From Treponema sp. (GTDB taxonomy: Bacteria; Spirochaetota; Spirochaetia; Treponematales; Treponemataceae), in the NCBI GenBank assembly GCA_016297805.1, contig JAEDFX010000058.1, positions 1 to 14,633 on the forward strand: DNA of 14,633 bases, in the 5' to 3' direction. How positions within the stretch are numbered: position 1 is the first letter of the stretch; each line of letters opens with the position of its first letter. Of this stretch, positions 1-7,685 are shown in pieces. The notes below the pieces were generated by a model. That model was not told the DNA's origin. It was given only the letters and a program-made list of their open reading frames with translations, and made no database searches. The position numbers and the translations under genes were made by a program.

Positions 1-40
1 TGCCTTTGCTGGAACTCCTGCATTATGCCTGGGATTTTAG

Positions 41-298
41 GTGCTGAATAGTTACGGCGAAAGAGCAGAACAGACTTTCCAGAAAACTGAAGTGGTTTGC
101 AAAACCGAATATTCTTCTTGTTGATGAAGTCGGATATGAACCTTTGAACGCAGAGGAAACCCATGTTCTCTTCCAGCTGATAAACGTAAGGTATGAAACC
201 GGATCTATGATTATGACAAGCAATAAGACATTTGGAAGATGGACTGAGTTTATGAATAACGATGAAGCAGTTGCTACGGCAAGTCTGGACAGACTTCT
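41..298 (+). pseudogene. istB: Decayed istB fragment (IS21-family transposition helper ATPase)
   Basis: IstB is the AAA+ helper that loads the IS21 transposase on target DNA. From about base 60, frame 3 reads AKEQNRLSRKLKWF, then a Walker B strand LLVDEVGYEPL, a sensor-like MTSNKTFGRW and the late motif ATASLDRLL, all typical of IstB. The fragment stops at LDRLL around 295, where the family normally continues with HHS and about 20-40 more residues. There the reading runs into antisense res sequence. Upstream of base 60 the Walker A part is absent. IstB-like pieces appear in different frames (VLNS in frame 2 at 41-52, LRR in frame 1 at 52-60), and frame 3 has a stop at 45-47, which suggests small frameshifts. 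No IS21 terminal repeat or istA is visible. The remnant character is clear; the exact frameshift sites are inference. Confidence 0.8.
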
Positions 299-1707
299 TC
301 TTCGAACATTTTTCCATATTCGCCAAGTGTTTCATTTCCGTCTGCATCATAATCACGATACTTTGCAACTTCGTCTATAAAGAACAATGAAAGAACTTTG
401 ATTCGCAGTCCCTGTTCAAAGAACTCTTTTTCTTTTTCAAAATGACTTCTGATTGTTTCTCTGATTTGAACTCTACGGATGTCTTTTTCTGCAGCATTTC
501 CTGTCATTTCACCCATATACATTACTGTTGGGTCTCCATTGGAACTTACTGCTTTGTTAAAACGCACTGCATTCTGTTCAGGAAGAATTTCTGCAATATA
601 GATGTCTTTATATTCTTCAAGCCCCTCTGAAGCGTTAAAGAGTTTATCTCCTGTGTTGAATTTTTTTGTTATTCGTTTAATTCCGCCATTTTGCTTTACA
701 TCAATTTCAAGTTTAACAATTGGGGCTGCATGTGGTGAAAGAATAATAGAATCTGCATAAATATATGTTTGTGTTCCAGCAATATTTTCCAGTTTGAATC
801 CCTTAACTTCTATTTTCTTAACAAGTTTTTGCTTATATGCGTCCAAAGCATCAAGGCGGTAAACAAGGTTATGCTGAACTTTATGAGTTGCAGAGTAATT
901 TATTGTAAATAAAGATTCAAACTGTTTTAATGCATTTTGAGTTGCAGCACCACCCATTCTTTGTGGTTCATCAAGAATAAGGATTGGATGGTTTGCAGAA
1001 ATAACATCAATAGGACGACGACTTGCAAATTCATCACGCTTTGTATAAATAATACGAGCTTCCTTTGAACGGCCATCCTCTTTCAATGAAGTGTTAAATG
1101 CCTGTGTGTTGATAATCATTACATTGATATCACCACTACTTGAATACTGGTCAATCATATTTAAGCGTTTTGAATTATAAATGAAGAAACGAATCTTCTT
1201 CTTATAAGTCTGCATAAAGTGCTCTTGTGTATATTCAAGACTTTTATAAATTCCTTCACGAATGGCAACTGATGGAACAACAATCATGAACTTACTCCAG
1301 CCATAAGTCTTGTTCAGTTCATACATTGTCTTTGTATAGACATAAGTTTTACCAGTACCAGTTTCCATTTCAATATCAAAACTAGGATGCCCGGCTGTTT
1401 TTTCAATTTGAGAAGAATGAATAATAAAATTCTGATCCTGAATTTTATGAATATTTTCCAATAATTCTTTTTCACTTAAAACAAGTTCATTATTTCTGTA
1501 ACCATTGTCATTTTCTTCTAGAACTTGTTCTTCTGTTTTAGGATCTTCAAAAAGCTGTCCCTGAACTTCAGTTTTAGGAACTTTTGGTAAAATACCTTTA
1601 TCACGAAGATATAAAACTTTATCTGCATATTGTTGGCCTTCAAAACATTTTACTAAAGCGTTTACGGCCTGAGTTTGATATTCTTGTATTTTGAATGTAA
1701 ATTTCAT
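274..1707 (-). CDS. res: Type III restriction enzyme Res subunit, C-terminally truncated
   Basis: Res is the ATP-dependent translocase and nuclease of type III restriction-modification; it works in complex with Mod. The N-terminal helicase half is well preserved: Walker A ETGTGKT at residues 115-121, motif II DEPQ at 246-249 (the DEPQ form is typical of Res) and motif III SATH at 272-275. The open frame is 477 residues, whereas full-length Res is usually about 900-1000. The last native-looking residues are the FEEE near 468-471; the final six (VCPDLP) come from antisense istB. The later helicase motifs V and VI and the C-terminal PD-(D/E)XK nuclease are therefore missing. The start ATG lies 2 bases after the RhuM stop, with a GGAG about 12 bases upstream. 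It is the last gene of the operon. Family assignment is sure; loss of cleavage is inferred. Confidence 0.9.
   Translation of the reverse strand: MKFTFKIQEYQTQAVNALVKCFEGQQYADKVLYLRDKGILPKVPKTEVQGQLFEDPKTEEQVLEENDNGYRNNELVLSEKELLENIHKIQDQNFIIHSSQIEKTAGHPSFDIEMETGTGKTYVYTKTMYELNKTYGWSKFMIVVPSVAIREGIYKSLEYTQEHFMQTYKKKIRFFIYNSKRLNMIDQYSSSGDINVMIINTQAFNTSLKEDGRSKEARIIYTKRDEFASRRPIDVISANHPILILDEPQRMGGAATQNALKQFESLFTINYSATHKVQHNLVYRLDALDAYKQKLVKKIEVKGFKLENIAGTQTYIYADSIILSPHAAPIVKLEIDVKQNGGIKRITKKFNTGDKLFNASEGLEEYKDIYIAEILPEQNAVRFNKAVSSNGDPTVMYMGEMTGNAAEKDIRRVQIRETIRSHFEKEKEFFEQGLRIKVLSLFFIDEVAKYRDYDADGNETLGEYGKMFEEEVCPDLP
294..302. other. Rearrangement junction between istB and res, with CTT/TTC microhomology
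   Basis: The plus-strand istB reading (ending LDRLL) and the minus-strand res reading (ending FEEE) meet in the run cttcttctt. This run can code Leu-Leu for istB and, antisense, Glu-Glu-Glu for res, so either parent gene could have supplied it. Neither gene is complete and no IS end lies between them. This fits a deletion or recombination through short homology better than a clean insertion. A misassembly at an IS copy is the alternative. Confidence 0.7.
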
Positions 1708-1709
1708 AA

Positions 1710-2738
1710 TTATTTTTTCTCCAGTTTTGCAATTTCTTCTGAAAACAAGTCAAAATCACTTTTAAATGTTCTGTCCTGAATTACACGGTACATTTCAAAT
1801 TCAGTTTCTGCTTTCTCTTTGGCAATTTCAGCAGAAATCTTTCCTGCATTTTCAAGAATGTCTCTGTCATCTGCCAAAAGGAATTTATCTATTCGACTTG
1901 CCCAATCTTCCATTGTCATAGGAATTTTACGTTTTGCACGATTTTCTGCTATATCCAAGAAAGCACTTACAATGTGTTCCAAATCATCTATTTCTTCTTT
2001 TGAAAGATAATTTTTTGCAACGCTCACATCGCTTTTAATGATTTTTCCATTTGGAGCATTTTTCCAAGTCGTAAGTCCCATATTCTGTTTTGTATGGTCT
2101 GCCCTGTCATACACAATTTCAGCTGCTGTCTGATGACTGACTGCAAAATGAAGCTTATTCTGAACTTTTGAGAAAAACTCTTTTGTTATTGGAGAATCTT
2201 TATCGTAATCCATTGCAGTGGAATAAATATCAGTGATTTTCTGATAGAATCGTCTTTCACTTAGGCGAATTTCCCGAATTTCTTCTAAAAGTTCTTCAAA
2301 ATAATCTTCACCCAGAAAAGCACCGTTTTCCATGCGCTTTTTATCAAGAACATATCCTTTAATTGCATACTGCTGTAAAACCTGAGTTGCCCAACGGCGG
2401 AATTGAGTTGCCTTGATGGAATTAACCCTATAGCCGACAGAAATAATTGCTTCAAGATTGTAATGAAGAATTTCGCGAGTTACCTGACGATTTCCTTCTG
2501 TTTGAACTACTCGAAATTTTCGAGTAGTTGAATCTTCTGTAATTTCTCCACTTTTGAACAAATCCTGCAAATGATAAGTAATGGTGTTGGATTCAACCGA
2601 GAAAAGTTGAGCCATCATCTTTTGGGTAAGCCACAAAGTATTGTCTTCGTAGCGTACTTCCACAGAGTCTTCTTTTGCCTGAGTTTCAAATATTAGAAAT
2701 TCCGCCGCACTGGAACGGATTGAAAGTTCTTTGCTCAT
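1710..2738 (-). CDS. rhuM: RhuM-family protein
   Basis: A 342-residue protein of the RhuM family, named after a gene in a Salmonella pathogenicity island and common beside restriction and toxin-antitoxin genes. The biochemical role is not established. Visible marks are a helix-turn-helix-like segment at about residues 36-63 (WLTQKMMAQLFSVESNTITY), the family core RKFRVVQ followed by HYNLEAIISVGYRVNS (92-107), and FRRWATQVLQQYAIKGYVL (113-131). The charged C-terminal part is largely helical. Length is normal for the family and no defect is seen. The start follows the Fic stop by one base, with GGAG about 8 bases upstream inside the fic 3' end, so translation is probably coupled. Position between Fic and Res suggests a DNA-binding or regulatory partner of the Fic protein, but that is inference. 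A 25-base palindrome lies inside the gene. Confidence 0.85.
   Translation of the reverse strand: MSKELSIRSSAAEFLIFETQAKEDSVEVRYEDNTLWLTQKMMAQLFSVESNTITYHLQDLFKSGEITEDSTTRKFRVVQTEGNRQVTREILHYNLEAIISVGYRVNSIKATQFRRWATQVLQQYAIKGYVLDKKRMENGAFLGEDYFEELLEEIREIRLSERRFYQKITDIYSTAMDYDKDSPITKEFFSKVQNKLHFAVSHQTAAEIVYDRADHTKQNMGLTTWKNAPNGKIIKSDVSVAKNYLSKEEIDDLEHIVSAFLDIAENRAKRKIPMTMEDWASRIDKFLLADDRDILENAGKISAEIAKEKAETEFEMYRVIQDRTFKSDFDLFSEEIAKLEKK
2505..2529. repeat. Perfect 12-bp inverted repeat with one-base centre, inside rhuM
   Basis: The arm AACTACTCGAAA at 2505-2516 is followed by a single T and then its exact reverse complement at 2518-2529. It lies in the rhuM codons for about residues 70-78, around RKFRVV. 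The symmetry is seen directly. Whether it is an operator-like site, an RNA hairpin or chance within a conserved coding motif cannot be decided here. Confidence 0.85.
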
Positions 2739-2739
2739 T

Positions 2740-3726
2740 TCATTTCTCCAGTTTGATTATCCATTTGCCATTTTTGTCAGCACCAACTCTTTCGATAATT
2801 TCATTTTCCTGAAGCTTTTTCATATTTTTGTTTATGTTTAGCTTTGCAATTCCAACAATTTGTGAAAGTTCTTCCTGAGTTACAAAAGGATTATGTTTTA
2901 TTGCTTCCAAGATTTTCTTTTGATTTGCAGTTATCTTTACATTTATCTTTGGAGTAATCTTTTTTTCTGTTTCAAGGATTTCTTTTATGGTGTTAAGAAT
3001 CGTCTGCAACATAAAAACAATGAAATTTGTGCTGTCTGCATTTGAATCACTTGAATTTAAGGCTTTATAATATTCTTCCTGATTTTCTTTTATCAAAGTT
3101 TCGATTGGAAGCCATGCAAAAACACTTTTCCAGTCTTTTAAAATTACAGTCTGCCAAAGTCTACCCATTCTTCCGTTTCCGTCTTGGAATGGATGAATGA
3201 ATTCAAACTCATAATGAAAGACACAGCTTTTTATTAAGGGATGAACATCGCTATTTTTTAGCCATTCAAATAAGTCTGCCATCAAAAAGGGAACTCTATC
3301 AGCTGGAGGTGCCATGTGTACAACCTGTTTTCCATCAAAAACTCCAACTCCGTTATTTCTGTATTTTCCGTTTCGTTCAACCAGATCGCTCATCATCAAT
3401 TTATGGGCTTTTAGTAAATCTTTTTCTTCGTAAGGATTTAAGGTTAAAAGAAGTTCGTAAGCCTGAAGTGCATTCTTTACTTCCTGAATCTCATTTGGGT
3501 TTCCTAAGACTCGCTTTCCTTCAATAATTGCAGTTATCTGCTCAATGCTCAAAGAATTATTTTCGATTGCCAGAGAAGAATGAATTGTTTTGATACGGTT
3601 TTCTTTTCTCAATTCCAAATGACGGGGATTGTTTTCAAGAGAATTGATTTCTCCAACCGCTTCTGAAATTTGAGAAATTAAATCAATTATTTGAGACGTT
3701 ATCTTAAAAGGCGGCTCGTAACTCAT
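2740..3726 (-). CDS. Fic-domain protein with C-terminal winged helix
   Basis: Fic enzymes transfer AMP or another nucleotide part onto target proteins. The catalytic loop HPFQDGNGRMGR at residues 178-189 matches HxFx(D/E)GNGRxxR completely, so activity is expected. An N-terminal inhibitory motif of the form [S/T]xxxE[G/N] is visible as SLAIEN at 51-56, which marks a self-inhibited (class II) Fic. The flap-like segment GVGVFDGKQVVHMAPP (126-141) precedes the core. Residues about 260-328 look like a winged helix (TANQKKILEAIKHNPFVTQE, then a GIAKLNINKNMKKLQ recognition-like helix), a common tail in this family. The ATG follows the mod stop by 9 bases, with GGGGAG just upstream. It sits between mod and res with RhuM behind it. 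Its substrate is unknown. It may be a toxin or regulatory accessory of the restriction locus. Confidence 0.92.
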   Translation of the reverse strand: MSYEPPFKITSQIIDLISQISEAVGEINSLENNPRHLELRKENRIKTIHSSLAIENNSLSIEQITAIIEGKRVLGNPNEIQEVKNALQAYELLLTLNPYEEKDLLKAHKLMMSDLVERNGKYRNNGVGVFDGKQVVHMAPPADRVPFLMADLFEWLKNSDVHPLIKSCVFHYEFEFIHPFQDGNGRMGRLWQTVILKDWKSVFAWLPIETLIKENQEEYYKALNSSDSNADSTNFIVFMLQTILNTIKEILETEKKITPKINVKITANQKKILEAIKHNPFVTQEELSQIVGIAKLNINKNMKKLQENEIIERVGADKNGKWIIKLEK

Positions 3727-3735
3727 TCACTCCCC

Positions 3736-5607
3736 CTACAAAACTTTCCTTATTGTTTCAGACGAGAATGTTGTAAATATCTGTTCAAAGTTTGTTGCAA
3801 CACTGTCGTTTGCCATTGAAGAATCTTTCATTACAAAGTAATAAGGTGTTTCTTTTGCAATTTTTGCGATTGTTTCTTCTGTTACATTTTCATCAAAACA
3901 CGCTACAAGATAATTTCCTTCTACATAGTAAACAGTTTTTCCGTCAATCTGCTTTGTTTCGATTTTGCTTGAAAGCATTATTCCTAAATCAAGCATTACT
4001 TGAAAAAGCAAATCTTCTGCTGTTCGGTCGGTTTTGATGTTATTTTTGAACAAATCTTGTTTGTCGAAATGCTCTGGGGAATAGTAAACATCTTCCATGT
4101 TTGAGGTGTCGCATTTGAGAACACGGAAACCAATATCTAATGCGGAGGCTGAGCCTGTCGAAACCTCACTGAACAAGCCGTCTTTTTCTTTGTCATTCTG
4201 ACAGGCTTTCAAAATCTGCTGTCCTGCACGGCGAATGCGTTCTTTTCCAATTTCACAGATATTTTTATATCCAGCCTTGAATGCTTCTGATTTTTCATCG
4301 CAAACTTCTGGAAGTTGTACCATAATATATTTACGGTTTCCACTATCTTCTGCGTTAAGTTGCATTACTGCATGAGCGGTTGTGGCACTGCCTGAGAAGA
4401 AGTCGAGGATTAGGGAATCTTTATCAAAATGTGTAATCATTTTTAAACAACGTAATAAAAGATTAACACTTTTCGGATTATCGAAATATTTACCATCCAT
4501 TAGCTTTGATAATTGAGATGTAGCTGAAGATGTGAGAAAATCAGAATCCCACCAAGTTGTAACAGAACGACGAGAAAGTTTAGCTTGTTCAAGATAATAC
4601 TTCTGTTGTAAATTGTTTTCTGTTTTTACAATTAATCCTTCCTTATATTTCTTTTCCATAGTTTCTTTTGAATAACGCCAATAACCAGTTACTCCAAGAA
4701 ATTCATAATATGGATTACCTTTTTTTGCACCACCAGGTCCATCAACAGGTGTTAATCGATAAAATCCTTTTTCATCTTTTTGATTAAACCCTTCTAATAC
4801 AGGATCTTCCCCTATTTGATTATGCTTTGCATAAGTAACATCAATATTTTTACAATAAAAAAGCAAATGATTATGATTTTCAGAAATTATTCTATCATTA
4901 GAAACCGAAGCACGATGTTTATGACAAATATTTGAAATAAAATTTTGCTTTCCAAATATTTCATCACATATTTTTACAAGATTTGCATTTTCATCCTGTC
5001 CAATCGAAATAAAAATAACCCCATCATCACTTAACAAATCTTTTGCAAGCTTCAATCTTGGATAAATCATATTGAGCCAATCTGTATGAAAACGACCATT
5101 GCTTTCTGTGTTTGTTACAAGACGGTTTCCTTCTTCATCAGTCTGGCCGCTGTTTGACATATAATCGTCTGCATCTTGTGAAAAGTCATCATTGTAAACA
5201 AAATCGTTTCCTGTGTTGTATGGAGGATCAATGTAAATCATCTTGATTTTGCCAAGATATGTTTCCTGCAGAAGTTTAAGAACTTCAAGATTATCGCCTT
5301 CAATGTAGAGGTTTTCTGTTTCATCAAAGTTCACACTTTCTTCACGGCAAGGACGAAGAGTTTTATTTATAGGAGCATTTGCAGTAAGAATTGCCTGCTT
5401 TTTGTCTGGCCAGGTAAACTGATATCGTTCTTCACGACCTTCAACTAGAGCAGATGAAAGTTCCTGCTTGAGCATATCAAAGTCAATCTTCTTTGTGATT
5501 TCACCGTTTTCATCTTTGGCTTCGGTTACGCAGTTTGGGAAAAGCTGGGCGATTTTAGCGATGTTTTCGTCTATTTTGTTTAGTGAATGCATTTTTAAGT
5601 GGAACAT
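3736..5607 (-). CDS. mod: Type III restriction-modification methyltransferase (Mod)
   Basis: Mod recognises a short asymmetric DNA site and methylates adenine N6 on one strand using S-adenosylmethionine; with Res it forms the restriction complex. Motif IV DPPYNTG is at residues 127-133 and motif I DFFSGSATTAHA at 402-413. The order IV before I is that of the beta class typical of type III enzymes. The N terminus (DENIAKIAQLFPNCVTEA) and C terminus (RTAEDLLFQVMLDLGIMLSS) are both standard and the 623-residue length is normal, so it looks intact. The target-recognition region lies at roughly 230-390. The ATG is 2 bases after the herA stop, with AAGGAG inside the herA end; Met6 is an alternative start. 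An in-frame short palindromic repeat codes for residues about 480-488. Because Res is broken, Mod probably now acts alone. Confidence 0.95.
   Translation of the reverse strand: MFHLKMHSLNKIDENIAKIAQLFPNCVTEAKDENGEITKKIDFDMLKQELSSALVEGREERYQFTWPDKKQAILTANAPINKTLRPCREESVNFDETENLYIEGDNLEVLKLLQETYLGKIKMIYIDPPYNTGNDFVYNDDFSQDADDYMSNSGQTDEEGNRLVTNTESNGRFHTDWLNMIYPRLKLAKDLLSDDGVIFISIGQDENANLVKICDEIFGKQNFISNICHKHRASVSNDRIISENHNHLLFYCKNIDVTYAKHNQIGEDPVLEGFNQKDEKGFYRLTPVDGPGGAKKGNPYYEFLGVTGYWRYSKETMEKKYKEGLIVKTENNLQQKYYLEQAKLSRRSVTTWWDSDFLTSSATSQLSKLMDGKYFDNPKSVNLLLRCLKMITHFDKDSLILDFFSGSATTAHAVMQLNAEDSGNRKYIMVQLPEVCDEKSEAFKAGYKNICEIGKERIRRAGQQILKACQNDKEKDGLFSEVSTGSASALDIGFRVLKCDTSNMEDVYYSPEHFDKQDLFKNNIKTDRTAEDLLFQVMLDLGIMLSSKIETKQIDGKTVYYVEGNYLVACFDENVTEETIAKIAKETPYYFVMKDSSMANDSVATNFEQIFTTFSSETIRKVL
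4145..4167. repeat. Short dispersed-type palindromic repeat inserted in frame in mod
   Basis: On the plus strand the core TGAGCCTGTCGAAAC is flanked by near-complementary arms GAGGCT (4145-4150) and AACCTC (4162-4167). From memory, sequences of the form TTGAGCCTGTCGAAAC with such arms are scattered, usually between genes, in many bacterial genomes. Here it is read through as mod residues EVSTGSAS, between a variable linker and the conserved DIGFRVLK. No second copy is seen in this window. Assignment to the dispersed family needs a genome search. Confidence 0.55.
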
Positions 5608-5609
5608 AT

Positions 5610-7685
5610 TTATTCTCCTTCCTCAGTATTATCTTGAGTTTGTTCATTTTCTTTATCTTGCCAGTCATTAGCTATTGATTGCCAATCAACTGTTTCTTTA
5701 TTTTCAGTCCAGTATTTCCAGTATTCTGGATCATTTGATTTCGGCCTTTTATCTTCTGGCAAATGTTTCATTTGTACCAATATAGGAAGCTCTGTTGCCC
5801 AGCCTAAAAGAATAGCATTTCTTGAAGGTAAAGAAGGCAAATCTCTTAACAAACCCCGCAAATTATCAGGTACAAGTCTATGAACTAATTCCTGGTCTCT
5901 GTCATTAGAGATTCTATGTAATAAGAATGTATTACACTGTGAAAGAACTGTTGGAGATAATTCACTTGGTCGCTGTGAAGATAAAACTAATCCTAACCCG
6001 AATTTTCTTCCCTCTCTAGCAATCTTTTCAAAAATTTTTGAACAAGTTGAAGCCGAGGAATATGTTTCAGAATCATCATTATACCTTTTGATAAAAGTAT
6101 GAGCTTCTTCCATAACAATTGTAGTTGGCAGTGTTTTTCCATTGTTAAATTTTCTATATCGTTGCAAAGTTTCTAAAGTCATTCTCGAAATAACAGAAGC
6201 AATAATATGTGTCATCTCACTTGGCAATAACGATAAGTCAATAATTGTTATAGCAGAAGAGTTTTCTGAACTAGGGCAAATATAATCTTCTATCCATTTT
6301 TTTAATGAATAGTCTTTCTCATTCGAAATAACAGATTTTAAGTGTTTGTCAGAAAGCAATGTCTTGATTCTCATAAGCATTGTTTCAACGTATTCACTGG
6401 TATTCATTAATTCAGCATTTGCTTCAATGCTTGATAATAAGTTTTCTCCTGAAAATGGATTTGGAATATTTTCATCTATCGGGAGAAAGTCTTTGTTTGA
6501 TCCTCCAAAAGCAATATAAGTCTCATTTATAGATTCTTTTAGATTGGTTACTTCCCCTTTGGAAAAATCAATATTTGCGTATTGGGCAGATCGAGGAGTA
6601 ATTAATCGTTCTAAATTATCCTTTAAATCATTAATAGCATTTTTCTCATTCTCAGAAAATTCATCAAACTCTTCTAAAGATTCATTCCATTTTTTCAGTT
6701 TTTCAAAAAAAGCTTTTGGCTTTGGAAAACTTGCCCAGGGATCACCCTTTTTAATTTCAATATCTATAATTGAAGCAATGGTTTTTAGAAAGTTTTTTGT
6801 TTTATATTTTTCTCCTAAATCAATAGAAAACACACCTTCACGAACAGCCCTTAATGATTGAATCAAAGTTGGCTTTTGTGCTTTCCCTCCTGCCTGAGTA
6901 AATGCGATCCATTCATCAGTATTCCATAACCACAATGGAACTTTAAGCTGTTTTATTCCATTTTCCTTATTTGGTTCAACTGCATAACGATTAACATTTT
7001 GAAAATCAGAAAAACATTCCGAATATTCTCCATTTGGATCAAGAATTATAAAACGAGAATTTGAATTCTTTCCTGCAGCTTCAACTGACCATCTAATCAA
7101 TCCAGCAACAGAACATGATTTACCACTTCCAGTATTCCCAAGAACAGCAACATGACGTCCAAACAATTTATCAGGATCTACCGATACTTCAGCATTCCCA
7201 CATAATGGACTTGTTCCGATTTTTACTCGTCTATTTTCACCATTTTCAATAATGGCTTTTAATTGATCTTCAGTTGGCAAATATGCAGGATCACCAACTG
7301 TAGGGAATATATCAATTCCTCGTGAGAATTCGTATCGAACATCTTTTGATGCTGATTTACTTGAATATCGTAAGATTCCAAGGGGATTTACACTGATAAT
7401 TCTTAATGGAAACGGTAAATCAATTATTCCAAAATCTTGTATTCCACGACGTTTAGGATACTGAGAAAGTTCAATTGTTATCCAATTTATCTGACCAACT
7501 AAATATCCATTTTCACAGGAAAATAAAACATATCCATTTATTTTTGGAAACGATCGAGGTACACCTGTATTCAAAGTAACATCATTAGGTACTTCAATAT
7601 CAAGAAGAACCTTTATTTCATCTGGAGAAATAAAATCTATAGTACCTATACGTAAACTTTCCGAAGTTTCAATTGGAGACATCAT
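5610..7685 (-). CDS. herA: HerA-like DUF87 hexameric ATPase, partner of SIR2
   Basis: HerA ATPases are ring-shaped DNA translocases. Residues 1-130 resemble the HAS-barrel (IGTIDFISPDEIKVLL and GYLVGQI). The ATPase core has Walker A GNTGSGKS at 183-190, the HerA signature LDPNGEY at 215-221, Walker B VMEEAH at 524-529, the sensor-like SSQRPSELSP at 569-578 and the arginine-containing HRISNDRDQE at 590-599. The 691 residues include a long helical insert at about 280-480 and an acidic tail. The ATG overlaps the SIR2 stop as ATGA, and AGGAA lies about 10 bases upstream. The second codon is also ATG, so the start could shift by one residue. In the known SIR2-HerA anti-phage system (also called Nezha) HerA assembles with SIR2 and controls it. 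That the same complex forms here is inference from order and overlap. Confidence 0.93.
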   Translation of the reverse strand: MMSPIETSESLRIGTIDFISPDEIKVLLDIEVPNDVTLNTGVPRSFPKINGYVLFSCENGYLVGQINWITIELSQYPKRRGIQDFGIIDLPFPLRIISVNPLGILRYSSKSASKDVRYEFSRGIDIFPTVGDPAYLPTEDQLKAIIENGENRRVKIGTSPLCGNAEVSVDPDKLFGRHVAVLGNTGSGKSCSVAGLIRWSVEAAGKNSNSRFIILDPNGEYSECFSDFQNVNRYAVEPNKENGIKQLKVPLWLWNTDEWIAFTQAGGKAQKPTLIQSLRAVREGVFSIDLGEKYKTKNFLKTIASIIDIEIKKGDPWASFPKPKAFFEKLKKWNESLEEFDEFSENEKNAINDLKDNLERLITPRSAQYANIDFSKGEVTNLKESINETYIAFGGSNKDFLPIDENIPNPFSGENLLSSIEANAELMNTSEYVETMLMRIKTLLSDKHLKSVISNEKDYSLKKWIEDYICPSSENSSAITIIDLSLLPSEMTHIIASVISRMTLETLQRYRKFNNGKTLPTTIVMEEAHTFIKRYNDDSETYSSASTCSKIFEKIAREGRKFGLGLVLSSQRPSELSPTVLSQCNTFLLHRISNDRDQELVHRLVPDNLRGLLRDLPSLPSRNAILLGWATELPILVQMKHLPEDKRPKSNDPEYWKYWTENKETVDWQSIANDWQDKENEQTQDNTEEGE

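Noticed and set aside
1..300. A complete IS21 insertion ending in res
   Set aside because: istB lacks both its Walker A part and its C terminus, and no terminal inverted repeat or target duplication is visible at the junction.
442..630. Plus-strand open frame rich in Cys and Phe inside res
   Set aside because: Antisense shadow of a clearly coding res sequence.
274..5607. Intact, functional type III restriction-modification system
   Set aside because: Res lacks its C-terminal half, including the nuclease domain and the last helicase motifs.
6544..6861. 105-codon plus-strand open frame
   Set aside because: It lies wholly inside herA on the other strand, has low-complexity Ser/Phe content and no family resemblance; a shadow frame.
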